64,000 bases of DNA from an uncultured Clostridia bacterium (lineage in GTDB: Bacteria; Bacillota_I; Bacilli_A; RF39; UBA660), in assembly GCA_947165135.1 (NCBI GenBank), contig CAMUZE010000001.1, forward strand, positions 38,006 to 102,005, in the 5' to 3' direction. Shown piece by piece: positions 24,888-34,103 of this stretch. A program made the position numbers and the translations under genes. Each line of letters begins with the position of its first letter. The first letter of the stretch is position 1. A model generated the notes under the pieces. That model ran no database searches. It was not told the DNA's origin and was given only the letters and a program-made list of their open reading frames with translations.

Positions 24888-25604
24888 ATGAATAGTAAAA
24901 TAGGTGTATTTGATTCTGGTAAAGGTGGACTTACTACATTAAATGAAATAAAAAAACTTCTTCCTAATGAAGACTATATTTATTACGCAGATTCAAGTAA
25001 TAATCCATATGGTAATAAAACGGATGAAGTTCTTTATAATATAGTTATAAATGTTATAAATAAATTAATATCAAAAGAAGTAAAATTGATTGTTATTGCT
25101 TGCAATACTGCAACTACTAAATGTATAGAAAAATTAAGAAAAGATTATCCAAATATGTTATTTATTGGAACAGAACCAGCCATAAAAGTTGCATGTGATA
25201 ATAATTATAAAAGCACATTAGTTCTTGCTACACCTGGCACTATAAATTCTGAAAGAACACAAGAACTAATTGAAAAGAATAAAAAAAAGAATCAAAAGAT
25301 TTATTTACTTCCTTGTGAAGGGCTTGCAAATGCTATAGAATTAAATGATAATGAAAAAATTAATAAATTACTAGATAAATATCTAACTGAATATACTAAT
25401 AAAAATATTGATTCAATTGTCTTAGGATGCACTCATTATCCAATTATAAGTGAAAGGATACAAATAATGTTTCCAGATGCAAAATTAATTGATGGAAACT
25501 TAGGTGTTGCAAAAAGAGTAAAATACATTTTAGAAAAAAATAATTTATTAAATAATAAAAAAGAAAATGGAACAATAGAATTTATAATATCAAAAAAAGA
25601 CTAA
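24888..25604 (+). CDS. murI: Glutamate racemase
   Basis: 238 residues, slightly short for the family (about 260). IGVFDSGKGGLTTL, YYADSSNNPYG, the catalytic Cys in VIACNTATT and the second one in LGCTHYP are present. It makes D-glutamate for peptidoglycan. GAGG precedes the ATG. The gene faces ddl, which makes the D-Ala-D-Ala end of the same cell-wall peptide. Confidence 0.95.
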   Translation: MNSKIGVFDSGKGGLTTLNEIKKLLPNEDYIYYADSSNNPYGNKTDEVLYNIVINVINKLISKEVKLIVIACNTATTKCIEKLRKDYPNMLFIGTEPAIKVACDNNYKSTLVLATPGTINSERTQELIEKNKKKNQKIYLLPCEGLANAIELNDNEKINKLLDKYLTEYTNKNIDSIVLGCTHYPIISERIQIMFPDAKLIDGNLGVAKRVKYILEKNNLLNNKKENGTIEFIISKKD

Positions 25605-25647
25605 ATTGAAGTAAACTCCATTTTGGACACTTCAAATAGTCTTTTTT
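25592..25647. terminator. Large two-way terminator between murI and ddl
   Basis: AAGACTA..TTGAAGT (25598-25612) pairs with ACTTCAA..TAGTCTT (25629-25643); an inner TCCA/TGGA stem fills the loop. A and T runs lie outside. Confidence 0.75.
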
Positions 25648-26827
25648 ATTTTTTTAAACCTTTTACTCCTTTTGAACCACTAAAACCATTTAGAATATTA
25701 CTATCAAATGATTTTACTTTTTTAAGTCTATTTTTATAATCTTTGATACCTAAAGTAATTATTTCATCTAACATATCTTTATATTCAAGATTATCCTCTT
25801 TCCATAAATAAAATGATAAACTTCCAGGGCATGTATTAGGCTCATTTACATAATAGTTTTTAGTTTTAGAATCAATCAAATAATCTATTCTACAAACACC
25901 GCTAAGATTTAATAATTTAAACACTTTTTTAGATGTCTCTTTTATTTCATTAGTTAACTTTTCATCTATTCTAGCTGGTATTACTCTACTAGTTGAAGCC
26001 ATGCCTTTAGATGAACCTTTGGTTTTAGAATTACCTAAATATTTGTCAGCAAAACTAAGTATTTCATCAAGCCCCATGACTTCTTCAAGAGGAGATACTT
26101 TTTGATATTCATAATTTCCAATTACACTTGCATTTACCTCTATTAAATTTTGCACAGCCTTTTCAATCACAATTTTATTATCATATCTGATTGCTTCATT
26201 AATAGCATCTCTTATATTTTTTTCATTTTCTACAAAAGTAATACCAATACTACTTCCTAAAGTTGCTGGTTTAACAACAACTGGATATCCTAATTTTTTA
26301 ATATTATTTAAAATTTCTTCTTCGTTTTCTAAATATTCATTATCATAAAAATATGTATAATCCACTATTGGTAAATGAGCGTTTCCTAGTATCTGTTTCA
26401 TTACTACTTTATCTTGCCCTACTGCTCCACCTAATACTTTAGAACCAACATAAGGAATACCGATTGTATCTAAATATCCTGCTAAAGAACCATCTTCTAT
26501 TCCACTTCCATGAACTACAGGTAAAACTATATCAACACTAGTTATTTCCTTATTAAATAATCCATCTACTTTTTTTAGAACAAATGATTTACCTTTTTTT
26601 AGTAATACCACTTTATTAGCAAATCTTAAATTATTATCTAAATCTTTATAGAATTCTATTTCTTTTAACATATTACCTGTATACCAAGTTTTATCCTTTG
26701 AAATATATAATGGAATTATTTCATATTTGTTTTCATCTAAATTACTCATTGCTTGTAAAGCAGAAATAATACTTACTTCATGTTCAGTAGTTTCTCCACC
26801 ATAAATAACTAATACTTTAATTTTCAT
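25646..26827 (-). CDS. ddl: D-alanine-D-alanine ligase
   Basis: 393 residues, ATP-grasp fold. IYGGETTEHEVSIISA, the PVVHGSGIEDGSLAGYLD block, PVVVKPATLGSSIGI and the C-terminal VNEPNTCPGSLSFYLW are diagnostic; the more usual form of the last is NTxPG. It makes the dipeptide that MurF (next gene upstream) attaches. The two genes are 12 bases apart. The last 20 residues (NGFSGSKGVKGLKK) are a basic tail not needed for the fold. Confidence 0.95.
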   Translation of the reverse strand: MKIKVLVIYGGETTEHEVSIISALQAMSNLDENKYEIIPLYISKDKTWYTGNMLKEIEFYKDLDNNLRFANKVVLLKKGKSFVLKKVDGLFNKEITSVDIVLPVVHGSGIEDGSLAGYLDTIGIPYVGSKVLGGAVGQDKVVMKQILGNAHLPIVDYTYFYDNEYLENEEEILNNIKKLGYPVVVKPATLGSSIGITFVENEKNIRDAINEAIRYDNKIVIEKAVQNLIEVNASVIGNYEYQKVSPLEEVMGLDEILSFADKYLGNSKTKGSSKGMASTSRVIPARIDEKLTNEIKETSKKVFKLLNLSGVCRIDYLIDSKTKNYYVNEPNTCPGSLSFYLWKEDNLEYKDMLDEIITLGIKDYKNRLKKVKSFDSNILNGFSGSKGVKGLKK

Positions 26828-26839
26828 AAACTACATCTC

Positions 26840-28429
26840 CTACTCATTAAATATATCAGGTAAATCATTTTCAAGTAATACATATGTTTTTTTATCACTA
26901 AGCTTTTTCATAAGAGGAAAAGCTTCTTTTACATCATTTAAAATATAAATATTTTTTTCACTATATTTTTCTTTCTTTAACCCATCATATATTGGCTTAG
27001 TTTGCTCTCTTCCAACTAATATTACTTCATCACACACTTTAGCAATTTGTCGTCCAAATTCCATATTATATTCATATTGCTTATCCCCTAGTTCTATCAT
27101 ACCTGGAGTTACAATTATCTTTTTACCATCCATTAATCCCAAAACATCTACTGCCATTTTAGAACCAACTGGATTTGAATTATAAGCATCATCTATTATT
27201 GTAATATCCCCTAATTTTTTAAGTTCAAGTCTATGCTCAATTGTTGCAATTTTTTTAACACCTGTTTTTATTTGTTCAATGGTAAGTCCCAGTTCATATG
27301 CAAGAGCAATAGATTCACAAATATTATATACATTAGCATTACCTAATAATTTAGTTTCAAATTCTGCTTTCTCTTCTATATTTTTAAATATACAAGTAAA
27401 TTTAGTACCACTATTTGAAAGTTTAATATTACTTATATATACATCAGCATCTTTATTATTCATTGATATCCATAATACTTTACATTTACTTTTTAATTTA
27501 TAACTTACTTGATATGGATCATCCATATTAAGCACTGCGACCCCATCATCAGGTAAACTATCTATTAATTCAAATTTACCTTTTTGAATATTCTCTACAC
27601 TTCCAAAGCTTTCCAAATGAGCAGTTCCTATAGTTGTTAATATTGCATATTTAGGTTTAATAAAGTTTGCTTTTTCTTTTATTTCCCCCCTCTTAAATGC
27701 TCCCATTTCAGCAATAAATATATCATCAAATTTATCCATATAATTATTTATGGCATTCATAAGTCCATACATAGTATTGAAACTTTTAGGCGTTGCAAAA
27801 GAATTATATTTAACATTTAATATATCATTAAGTGCATTCTTTGTGCTAGTTTTTCCATAACTACCAGTAATGCCTATTCTTTTTAAATTAATCATACTAT
27901 TAAGTTTTTTTTGAGCTTTTCTTTTATAATATAAGAAAACTATTTTTTCTACAGGTATATTTATTATATTAGCAAGCATTACAAACAAATAATTTAACCA
28001 TACAATAAACCCTATATATATATAATAAATATACAACAATGAACTTTCAAATCCAATAACAATTGGTATTATTGAAATAACATATAAAATTAATAAAGTA
28101 AAATATAATCTTTTAATTCTTGCTGTTATTACTAAAGGTTTTTTAGACTGCTCTTTTTTAATACTATTTTTATATAAGTAATAAACACACAAATAAAAGA
28201 ATATAAAAATAGCAGCAGAAATATTAAATTTAAAGAATTTTAGTAAAACAAATAATATGAATAATAAATCATAAGTAATAAACACTTTTCTTTCATTATC
28301 TATTACCCATTTAAAATATCTATTCCCATCATTATACCAATTTTGCTGAAGCATATGCATTGCTTTTTTACTTTTAAATATTAAATAATAAAGGCATGGA
28401 ATTAAACTTATAATAAAATATATTTTCAT
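26840..28429 (-). CDS. murF: Membrane-anchored MurF-type Mur ligase
   Basis: 529 residues. Residues 1-170 hold about five hydrophobic segments instead of the normal MurF N-domain. The Mur ligase core follows: GITGSYGKTSTKNALNDIL (ATP site), IAEMGAFKRGEI, ILTTIGTAHLESFGS and IDDAYNSNPVGSKMAV. Together with ddl it should add D-Ala-D-Ala to the UDP-MurNAc tripeptide. The membrane N terminus suggests work at the membrane surface. It overlaps the preceding hydrolase gene by 4 bases. Confidence 0.88.
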   Translation of the reverse strand: MKIYFIISLIPCLYYLIFKSKKAMHMLQQNWYNDGNRYFKWVIDNERKVFITYDLLFILFVLLKFFKFNISAAIFIFFYLCVYYLYKNSIKKEQSKKPLVITARIKRLYFTLLILYVISIIPIVIGFESSLLYIYYIYIGFIVWLNYLFVMLANIINIPVEKIVFLYYKRKAQKKLNSMINLKRIGITGSYGKTSTKNALNDILNVKYNSFATPKSFNTMYGLMNAINNYMDKFDDIFIAEMGAFKRGEIKEKANFIKPKYAILTTIGTAHLESFGSVENIQKGKFELIDSLPDDGVAVLNMDDPYQVSYKLKSKCKVLWISMNNKDADVYISNIKLSNSGTKFTCIFKNIEEKAEFETKLLGNANVYNICESIALAYELGLTIEQIKTGVKKIATIEHRLELKKLGDITIIDDAYNSNPVGSKMAVDVLGLMDGKKIIVTPGMIELGDKQYEYNMEFGRQIAKVCDEVILVGREQTKPIYDGLKKEKYSEKNIYILNDVKEAFPLMKKLSDKKTYVLLENDLPDIFNE

Positions 28430-29169
28430 TTTTTATCACTTCCTATAAAACTATTTAATACTCTTATCGTTTGATCTAATCTTTCTAAATATGCATAATG
28501 GGTGCATCCTTCATATACAACTAGTCCGGCATTATTTATTAATTTTTCAAGTTCTTGTCCATCTTCAATAGGCACTGCCTCATCATTAGTACCCCATATT
28601 AATAATGTGGGGCATTTTATTTTACTTAATTCACTTGTTAAATCTAAGTTAACATGATTAACTAATATTTTTCTCATTTTTTCACTAGCATTTTTATAAT
28701 CAGTAGACCCAACATGTTTTTTTACAAAATTCTCTAATTTGTTTAAACCAGGAATTTTTTTTATAAATTTATAAACTTTTACTTTAAAAGTTTCTTTTTT
28801 AATTTTCTTTTTATATGGACTAGCAAGTAAAACAATCTTTTTAGGATTATATTTGATTGCATAACATAATGATATTTTTCCACCAAAAGAATGTCCAATT
28901 AAAATTGGATTTTTAATTTTTAATTTCTTTAATATTAAGTCTAACATTTCAGCATAATCATAAATAGACCATACATCATCTGGTTCAGAACTATTACCGA
29001 AACCGGGTAAATCTAATATTAATACGTTATATTTTTTTATAAATGGTTTAGCAAGCCCCATCATCATTTCAATATTTTGTCCCCAACCATGTAAAAAAAC
29101 TAAACTCTCTTTTGATTTATTATCATAAAAAACATAATTAACACTTGTATTCTTGATTATCATTTCCAT
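28426..29169 (-). CDS. Alpha/beta hydrolase
   Basis: About 247 residues. FLHGWGQNIEMM (oxyanion), GFGNSSEP, the nucleophile elbow LIGHSFGGKISL, Asp in LLIWGTNDEAVP and a late His in GCTHYAYLE complete the triad. It heads the operon hydrolase - murF - ddl, with a 4-base overlap to murF. The start at 29169 has GGTGG 5 bases upstream. Substrate unknown; a cell-wall or lipid role is only suggested by the neighbours. Confidence 0.88.
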   Translation of the reverse strand: MEMIIKNTSVNYVFYDNKSKESLVFLHGWGQNIEMMMGLAKPFIKKYNVLILDLPGFGNSSEPDDVWSIYDYAEMLDLILKKLKIKNPILIGHSFGGKISLCYAIKYNPKKIVLLASPYKKKIKKETFKVKVYKFIKKIPGLNKLENFVKKHVGSTDYKNASEKMRKILVNHVNLDLTSELSKIKCPTLLIWGTNDEAVPIEDGQELEKLINNAGLVVYEGCTHYAYLERLDQTIRVLNSFIGSDKK

Positions 29170-29240
29170 ATAATCCACCATACTAATTATATCATTAATA
29201 ATTTTTTTTTAGAATTAATTTGGTATATATAAACACTCTT

Positions 29241-29269
29241 TTGACATTTAAAAATATTTATGATAGTAT
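29241..29269 (+). promoter_or_regulatory. Promoter of the gene at 29294
   Basis: TTGACA (29241-29246), 17 bases, TAGTAT (29264-29269). Confidence 0.65.
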
Positions 29270-29293
29270 ATCAATTACTTTGAGGTATGTAAT

Positions 29294-29713
29294 ATGAAAA
29301 ACTTAGATTATGAAAATTTATTTATTGGGAATATATATATAAACGATGGTGAAGTTTTTTTACCAGTCGGAACATATATAGTTGAAGAAGTGTGTGATAA
29401 AAAATGTAATATACTTGGATACAAAGAAGCTAACACAGGGGATATGGTGGTCAATAGATTAAAACGCAAATTTATATTAAGACATGGAATTACTGAATAT
29501 GATGTAGATAGTGTTAAACCATTTAAAAATTTACCCGGAGATGTTATTTGGAAAATAACAAGATATCCAGTCTCATGTGTTTTAAGCGAAGATGAGATTA
29601 AAAAATATCTAAAAGCAAATCCTAATGATATAAGATCTTCTCTTACTTATGTTAGACAACATTCATTAGAAATAATTAATTACTGCGATGCTCAAAAGCT
29701 TGAATTAAAATGA
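29294..29713 (+). CDS. Hypothetical protein, 139 residues
   Basis: Not recognised. The protein is soluble and mixed alpha/beta by eye, with a charged middle (VVNRLKRKFILRHGITEYDVD) and no signal peptide or membrane helix. GAGG precedes the ATG, a good promoter lies upstream and a terminator follows, so it is a complete single-gene unit. TGA is its stop codon. No domain call is possible from the sequence alone. Confidence 0.75.
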   Translation: MKNLDYENLFIGNIYINDGEVFLPVGTYIVEEVCDKKCNILGYKEANTGDMVVNRLKRKFILRHGITEYDVDSVKPFKNLPGDVIWKITRYPVSCVLSEDEIKKYLKANPNDIRSSLTYVRQHSLEIINYCDAQKLELK

Positions 29714-29731
29714 CTTTAGTCATTTTTTTAT
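29707..29731 (+). terminator. Terminator of the gene at 29294
   Basis: AAAATGAC, four-base loop, GTCATTTT followed by T, overlapping the stop codon. Confidence 0.7.
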
Positions 29732-30099
29732 TTAAATATTTTTATTTTGTTTATTATCGGTAATCCTCTAGCTTTACCACTGCATACATTTGATATTCCA
29801 ACACATGAAAGTATCAATAGTAATAGCCAAATAATTGATAATATTACTTGAAAAATACTAATATTTATATTTGAGACTATTTTAAAAAACAAATAATAAA
29901 ATACAGCTATTATAAACAGATTCATTCCATTAATAGAGTGATATCTAACAAATTTATTATCTTTATTTAAAAAATATGGAATTAATGGAATTATATAGCA
30001 TAAAACACCCATGTCTTTTCCACTTTTTATATCATTTTCATCATATAAATATGTTTCATCTTTAACACTATTAATTAGTTTTAAAATAAAATTCTTCAT
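29728..30099 (-). CDS. Small Tic20/DUF4870-like membrane protein
   Basis: 123 residues, three hydrophobic segments. The pattern GVLCYIIPLIPYFLNKDNKFVRYHSINGMNLFIIAVFYYLF is like the DUF4870/Tic20 family, where an RxH(x)NQG-like motif follows the first helix. The role is unknown. Its start codon lies within the 3' arm of a 14-base inverted repeat. Confidence 0.7.
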   Translation of the reverse strand: MKNFILKLINSVKDETYLYDENDIKSGKDMGVLCYIIPLIPYFLNKDNKFVRYHSINGMNLFIIAVFYYLFFKIVSNINISIFQVILSIIWLLLLILSCVGISNVCSGKARGLPIINKIKIFK

Positions 30100-30127
30100 A
30101 TAATCACCATTTAATTATATGAAGAAT
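30091..30127 (-). repeat. Hairpin enclosing a ribosome site and start codon
   Basis: Perfect 14-base arms ATTCTTCATATAAT (30091-30104) and its complement (30114-30127) with a 9-base loop. On the minus strand the loop holds the GGTG of the ribosome site and the second arm holds the ATG of the gene at 29728-30099. It can also act as terminator of the GH13 gene. Confidence 0.7.
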
Positions 30128-30130
30128 TAT

Positions 30131-31033
30131 TTATTTTTTTACTAATTTTAAATTGCCTTCTTTTACCTCATTACTTTGCCATCCTGACCAATCATTTGAA
30201 TAATTTCTAGCATAATATAATGTGTTAGGATAATAACTAGTAAGTCCATTATACCAAGAATTTATTTCCCATATTGGCACATTTCTTGTATAAGATAAAT
30301 CACTTGATAGATAACTATCCTTGTTTTCTACAAATTTTATTAAATCTTCTTTGTCATATCCTTCACTATTAGTTAATACTTTCATGTATCTAGCATATTT
30401 AGATATTAATTCTTTATCAGAAAATAATACTTCTCCATAAATAATAGGCAGCCATTTTTTTAATGAAAAAGTAACATTTTTAAAAAAGTCACATCCCTCT
30501 TCAGGTAATGCTATGCTTTTAGCAGCATCAAATCTAAACCCATCCACTCCACAGCTAATGTAATAATTTAACATATCAATTACTTTTTGTTGTACTAGTA
30601 TGTTATTAGGATTCAAACCAGGCAGTCCCATACAATAATGTGTAACTTCATATCTATTATCCCAATTTTGTACTTGCCTTCTTTCTTTCCAACAATCCCA
30701 ATTATTTAGTAAATCTTTATCGCACATTTTATTTGGTATTAAACTATTTGGTTCATCAGTAGATGCCAAATGATTAACAACCACATCTGCAATAATAAAG
30801 ATTCCATGTTCATGAGCTATATCGCATAATCTTTTTAAATCATCTACATTACCAAGCCTATTACCCAAATTAAAATTTATTGGTTGATAAAGCATCCACC
30901 ATTCATGTGAATAATCATTCTTTGTATTTTGAAGTGGACTAATCTGTATTGCATCAAATCCTTGATCTTTTATTTCAGGTAAATGATTAATAATACTATT
31001 TAAACTGCAATCGAATAAACTTAAAACCCTCAT
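30131..31033 (-). CDS. Short GH13 (alpha-amylase-like) protein
   Basis: 300 residues, only the catalytic barrel. DVVVNH (83-88), the nucleophile region GFRFDAAK (Asp169), and the acid/base GEVLF (Glu201) are kept. Conserved region IV, normally xxxHD, reads FVENKD, with Lys238 in place of His and Asp239 present. There is no signal peptide and no C-terminal beta domain. It might hydrolyse intracellular alpha-glucans, or be weakened by the His change. The ribosome site is poor. The nearby hairpin probably ends its transcript. Confidence 0.85.
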   Translation of the reverse strand: MRVLSLFDCSLNSIINHLPEIKDQGFDAIQISPLQNTKNDYSHEWWMLYQPINFNLGNRLGNVDDLKRLCDIAHEHGIFIIADVVVNHLASTDEPNSLIPNKMCDKDLLNNWDCWKERRQVQNWDNRYEVTHYCMGLPGLNPNNILVQQKVIDMLNYYISCGVDGFRFDAAKSIALPEEGCDFFKNVTFSLKKWLPIIYGEVLFSDKELISKYARYMKVLTNSEGYDKEDLIKFVENKDSYLSSDLSYTRNVPIWEINSWYNGLTSYYPNTLYYARNYSNDWSGWQSNEVKEGNLKLVKK

Positions 31034-31086
31034 AACTATTACTCTTATATACTCCTAATTATAAGTTTATCATATTTTTTATAATT

Positions 31087-31114
31087 AAAAAAGCAATTAG
31101 ATAACTAATTGCTT
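31087..31114 (-). terminator. Terminator of the DUF1015 gene
   Basis: AAGCAATTAG, 4-base loop, CTAATTGCTT with a T run on the minus strand. Confidence 0.8.
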
Positions 31115-31119
31115 CACTT

Positions 31120-32382
31120 CTATTTTATTTTTCTTGCTTCTAAATAAAATCTCTTATCATAACTATGTCCCATAGAGAAAGTTTTTCTAGGAAGAGCCCC
31201 ATCTAATATAACTGTTTTAAATAAATCTTCTTTTGCCATAGCATCGAATATTATTCCAACATTATTATCTTTTTTAGCAAATTCTTTAGTTACATCTTCT
31301 CCATGAATATAATCTATTTTTCCATTGTGATTACTTAAATATTCATCTAAAAACATTTGAATAGAACCTACTGCTATATTAGATTTAGGATTAGATATAT
31401 ATAATACTTTATCCATATCTTTAGTAACCAATTCAAATTTTTGACCATTACCCTCTTCATTAATATCATAATATTTATATAAATTATCAAGTAAATCATT
31501 AACATCAGTATCAAATATTACCCTGTGAATTGCCTCAAATTCTAATGCGCCACTATGAAGATTAACAAGTTCAACAAGTGCATATCTTGCAGGATTATTT
31601 AAGTATTCTTCTTCACTCATTGTTTCTTTTAATTTTTCATAGCATGCTTTAGCAGTAGCTAATGAGTGATTTCCATCTCCCATAGCAAATAATAATATGC
31701 CTTTATCTTTAACATCATATTTCTTTTCAAAATATTCTTTATCCGCTAATGCTTCTAATTTAGTATTAATTTCATTAATAACATCATTATTAAGTTTGTA
31801 TCCTTTAATGTGTCCACCCTTTTGCATCAATTCAAAATCATAAACCACGTCATTTTCACTGACTTTATTTTTTAAACTTTCAATGATATCTTTCTTTTCA
31901 TCATCAATTAATATCATAATATGAGGAAGTTCAAGTAATGCATTTTCTCTTACTTTCATTCTTGGGGGTATTCTTTCAATAACTGTTTTTTCAGTAGCTC
32001 TAATTAAAGTTTGAGAACCTTTTTCATAAGAATATGCTTCTAAATCAACTATCCCCATTAATCCTTCTCTTACTTTACCATCATTTTGAGTTCTTTCTAA
32101 ATATATCATTGAATCTTTATATTCATCAAATATATCTTTTTTTAACATTTCTTCCATGTTAACATTTATTCTTTTAATTCTTTCTTCGACATCACTTTCT
32201 TCTAAATAGATTTCTGGTAATGTTAAATTTAATGTTGATGGACTATCTCCAACAATATTTTTTACTTCATTCCAATATTCTGGTTCAGAAGTATATTGAT
32301 CGCAAGCAACAACACTCCATTTTGTCATATCAATATTTTTTTTAGGAATTAATATATTTCCTGCTTTAAAAGGTATTTTCAT
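31120..32382 (-). CDS. DUF1015 family protein
   Basis: 420 residues from the ATG at 32382, which has TTGGAGATG upstream; the upstream 47-codon extension is AT-rich noise. The family blocks are VVACDQYTSEPEYWNEV, FAMGDGNHSLATAKACYEKLK, NPARYALVELVNLHS and YIHGEDVT. The DGNH motif suggests a catalytic or metal site, but no activity is established for the bacterial family. Probably co-transcribed with the phosphatase gene upstream only if the intervening hairpin is bypassed. Confidence 0.88.
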   Translation of the reverse strand: MKIPFKAGNILIPKKNIDMTKWSVVACDQYTSEPEYWNEVKNIVGDSPSTLNLTLPEIYLEESDVEERIKRINVNMEEMLKKDIFDEYKDSMIYLERTQNDGKVREGLMGIVDLEAYSYEKGSQTLIRATEKTVIERIPPRMKVRENALLELPHIMILIDDEKKDIIESLKNKVSENDVVYDFELMQKGGHIKGYKLNNDVINEINTKLEALADKEYFEKKYDVKDKGILLFAMGDGNHSLATAKACYEKLKETMSEEEYLNNPARYALVELVNLHSGALEFEAIHRVIFDTDVNDLLDNLYKYYDINEEGNGQKFELVTKDMDKVLYISNPKSNIAVGSIQMFLDEYLSNHNGKIDYIHGEDVTKEFAKKDNNVGIIFDAMAKEDLFKTVILDGALPRKTFSMGHSYDKRFYLEARKIK

Positions 32383-32419
32383 TTTCTCATCTCCAACATG
32401 TATTATAACACAATATTTA

Positions 32420-32446
32420 AATAAAAAAACTTTATAATTAAAGTTT
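32420..32446 (-). terminator. Terminator after the histidine phosphatase gene
   Basis: AAACTTTA (32427-32434), loop TAAT, TAAAGTTT (32439-32446), then T on the minus strand. It overlaps the stop codon. Confidence 0.65.
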
Positions 32447-33115
32447 CTTATGTTTTTCAATATCAACAATATATCCAAGTGGAACCATTGTCTTAGGAAT
32501 AAATACTGTTTTAACAGTATCATTAGATATTTTATTTATTTCGCCATTTTTTAAAACATGGTCTATATATATTCCGGTAATCCAATAACTTAACCACCTA
32601 TTAGCTGTTCCATGAGCAAATATTAAAATGTTATCATATTTATTGCTTTCACTTATTTTTTTGATTTTTAATGCTATATTTTTAACCCTGTCTCTAACAT
32701 CATATTGGCTTTCGCCACATAGATATCTAGTCGCTAGAGGATCTACTTTTAAATCATCTAATACTTTACTTGCTTCTGGATACATACTTAATAATTCTTC
32801 TTTTGTTCTTGCATAATGAACACCAGAACCAATTTCTTTAAGTTCGTCACAAATCTTTAAATCATACTCAAAATTAACTTTAGAAATTGCTATCTTCAAA
32901 GTTTCCTGGACTCTTCTATATGGACTAGATAATATAAGTATTTTACCTTTAATATTTTTTAAAAATTCACCAACTTCTTCTGCTTGTTTACGACCGTATT
33001 TTATTTCAAGAGGCATATTTTCATCTTCTGCGATTAATCTAAGCCCTTTTTGCCCATTATAACTAGCATTATTCGCAGGTGTAAATCCATGTCTTATTAA
33101 ATATATATCACTCAT
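32438..33115 (-). CDS. Histidine phosphatase family protein
   Basis: 225 residues. The phospho-acceptor motif YLIRHGFTPAN is at the N terminus and the second catalytic His is in IFAHGTANRWL. This places it in the phosphoglycerate-mutase/acid-phosphatase superfamily. The insert GVHYARTKEELLSMYPEA is typical of broad-specificity phosphatases. Substrate unknown. Its GAGGGATTG ribosome site follows a short gap from the hypothetical gene upstream. Confidence 0.87.
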   Translation of the reverse strand: MSDIYLIRHGFTPANNASYNGQKGLRLIAEDENMPLEIKYGRKQAEEVGEFLKNIKGKILILSSPYRRVQETLKIAISKVNFEYDLKICDELKEIGSGVHYARTKEELLSMYPEASKVLDDLKVDPLATRYLCGESQYDVRDRVKNIALKIKKISESNKYDNILIFAHGTANRWLSYWITGIYIDHVLKNGEINKISNDTVKTVFIPKTMVPLGYIVDIEKHKKL

Positions 33116-33142
33116 TACAATCCCTCATATTTATTATAACTC

Positions 33143-33526
33143 TTATTTATTTCTTTTTATTAATGAAAATCTTCTTTCTTTATTTAAATCTTTAACTTTT
33201 AATCTAATGCCTTTCAAATATGGTTCATCATCTATAAACATACCCATTCCTCTTACACCACCAATGTATTTAAATGACTTAAGGTCATATTCATATTTCC
33301 TTGCAAATTCCCATAATGCTGGCCATATAATAGAATTAGAGACATATACTTTTTCTAACTTACCATCTATTTCTTTTTCATAATATAGTTTCAAGTCTAC
33401 TCCCATTCCAGTAAGACAATAAGTTACATCTAATTCATCCTTTAACTGAACATTATCTCCACATAGTTCATTATAATAGTTAGTTACTACAAGTAAAAAA
33501 GCTTCCTTACATAATTCTTTTGTCAT
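33143..33526 (-). CDS. Hypothetical protein, 127 residues
   Basis: Not recognised. It opens MTKELCKEAFLLVVTNYYNEL and contains LDVTYCLTGMGVDLKLYYEKEIDG and YIGGVRGMGMFIDDEPYLKGIRL. It is soluble, without signal or helices long enough for a membrane. The ATG at 33526 follows GGAGGTT. The opening (hydrophobic helix, then YY-E-L and a charged strand) loosely resembles the unknown gene at 42749-43117, but the match is too weak to call them paralogues. Confidence 0.7.
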   Translation of the reverse strand: MTKELCKEAFLLVVTNYYNELCGDNVQLKDELDVTYCLTGMGVDLKLYYEKEIDGKLEKVYVSNSIIWPALWEFARKYEYDLKSFKYIGGVRGMGMFIDDEPYLKGIRLKVKDLNKERRFSLIKRNK

Positions 33527-33612
33527 AATAACCTCCATTAATTTATACCACTATTATACACTAATAATTACCAATTGCCAGTAAAATTGAATAGAATATT
33601 GTAGGTGATAAT

Positions 33613-34041
33613 ATGTTAATTAAATACAGTGATAAAGAATTAGACTTATGTGCAAGACTTATGAGAGCAGAAGCTTTAGCAGAAGGAGAGCTTGGAATGT
33701 TAATGGTAGGCAATGTTATTGTTAATAGAGCTATTGCTAATTGTTTAGATTTTAAAAATATAAGATCAATTACTGACGTTATATACCAAAACCCTGGAGG
33801 ATTTGTCGGCACCAGCAGTTCACTATTTAATAGTGGAAGTGCAACAACAAAAGAAAAATCTCTGGCAAAACGTGTATTAAGAGGCGAATACTATCATCCA
33901 GCCACAAATGCTTTATGGTTTTATTCACCAAGTAAAAGTCAAGATTGCAAAGCAAAATGGTTTAATCAAAAAAACGCAGGGAGATACAAAAATCATTGTT
34001 TTTATGAACCAGATGCCGGAGTATGTTCAGAACTTCACTAA
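33613..34041 (+). CDS. SleB/CwlJ-type cell wall hydrolase
   Basis: 142 residues, only the Hydrolase_2 domain: ELDLCARLMRAEALAEGELGMLMVGNVIVNRA (with the catalytic Glu), QNPGGFVGT and the closing NHCFYEP. SleB and CwlJ cut spore cortex peptidoglycan during germination. There is no signal peptide, as in CwlJ, which is put on the spore from the mother cell. AGGTGAT precedes the ATG. With cotJ and the LysM amidase it supports a sporulating host. Confidence 0.9.
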   Translation: MLIKYSDKELDLCARLMRAEALAEGELGMLMVGNVIVNRAIANCLDFKNIRSITDVIYQNPGGFVGTSSSLFNSGSATTKEKSLAKRVLRGEYYHPATNALWFYSPSKSQDCKAKWFNQKNAGRYKNHCFYEPDAGVCSELH

Positions 34042-34064
34042 TACTATTATTTTGAAAAAAACTA

Positions 34065-34073
34065 TGCTATAAT
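34065..34073 (+). promoter_or_regulatory. Extended -10 promoter of the coiled-coil gene
   Basis: TATGCTATAAT with TATAAT at 34068-34073; no -35 box at proper spacing. Confidence 0.5.
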
Positions 34074-34103
34074 TATTATGAGAATAAAAGTGAGGTGATA
34101 TTG

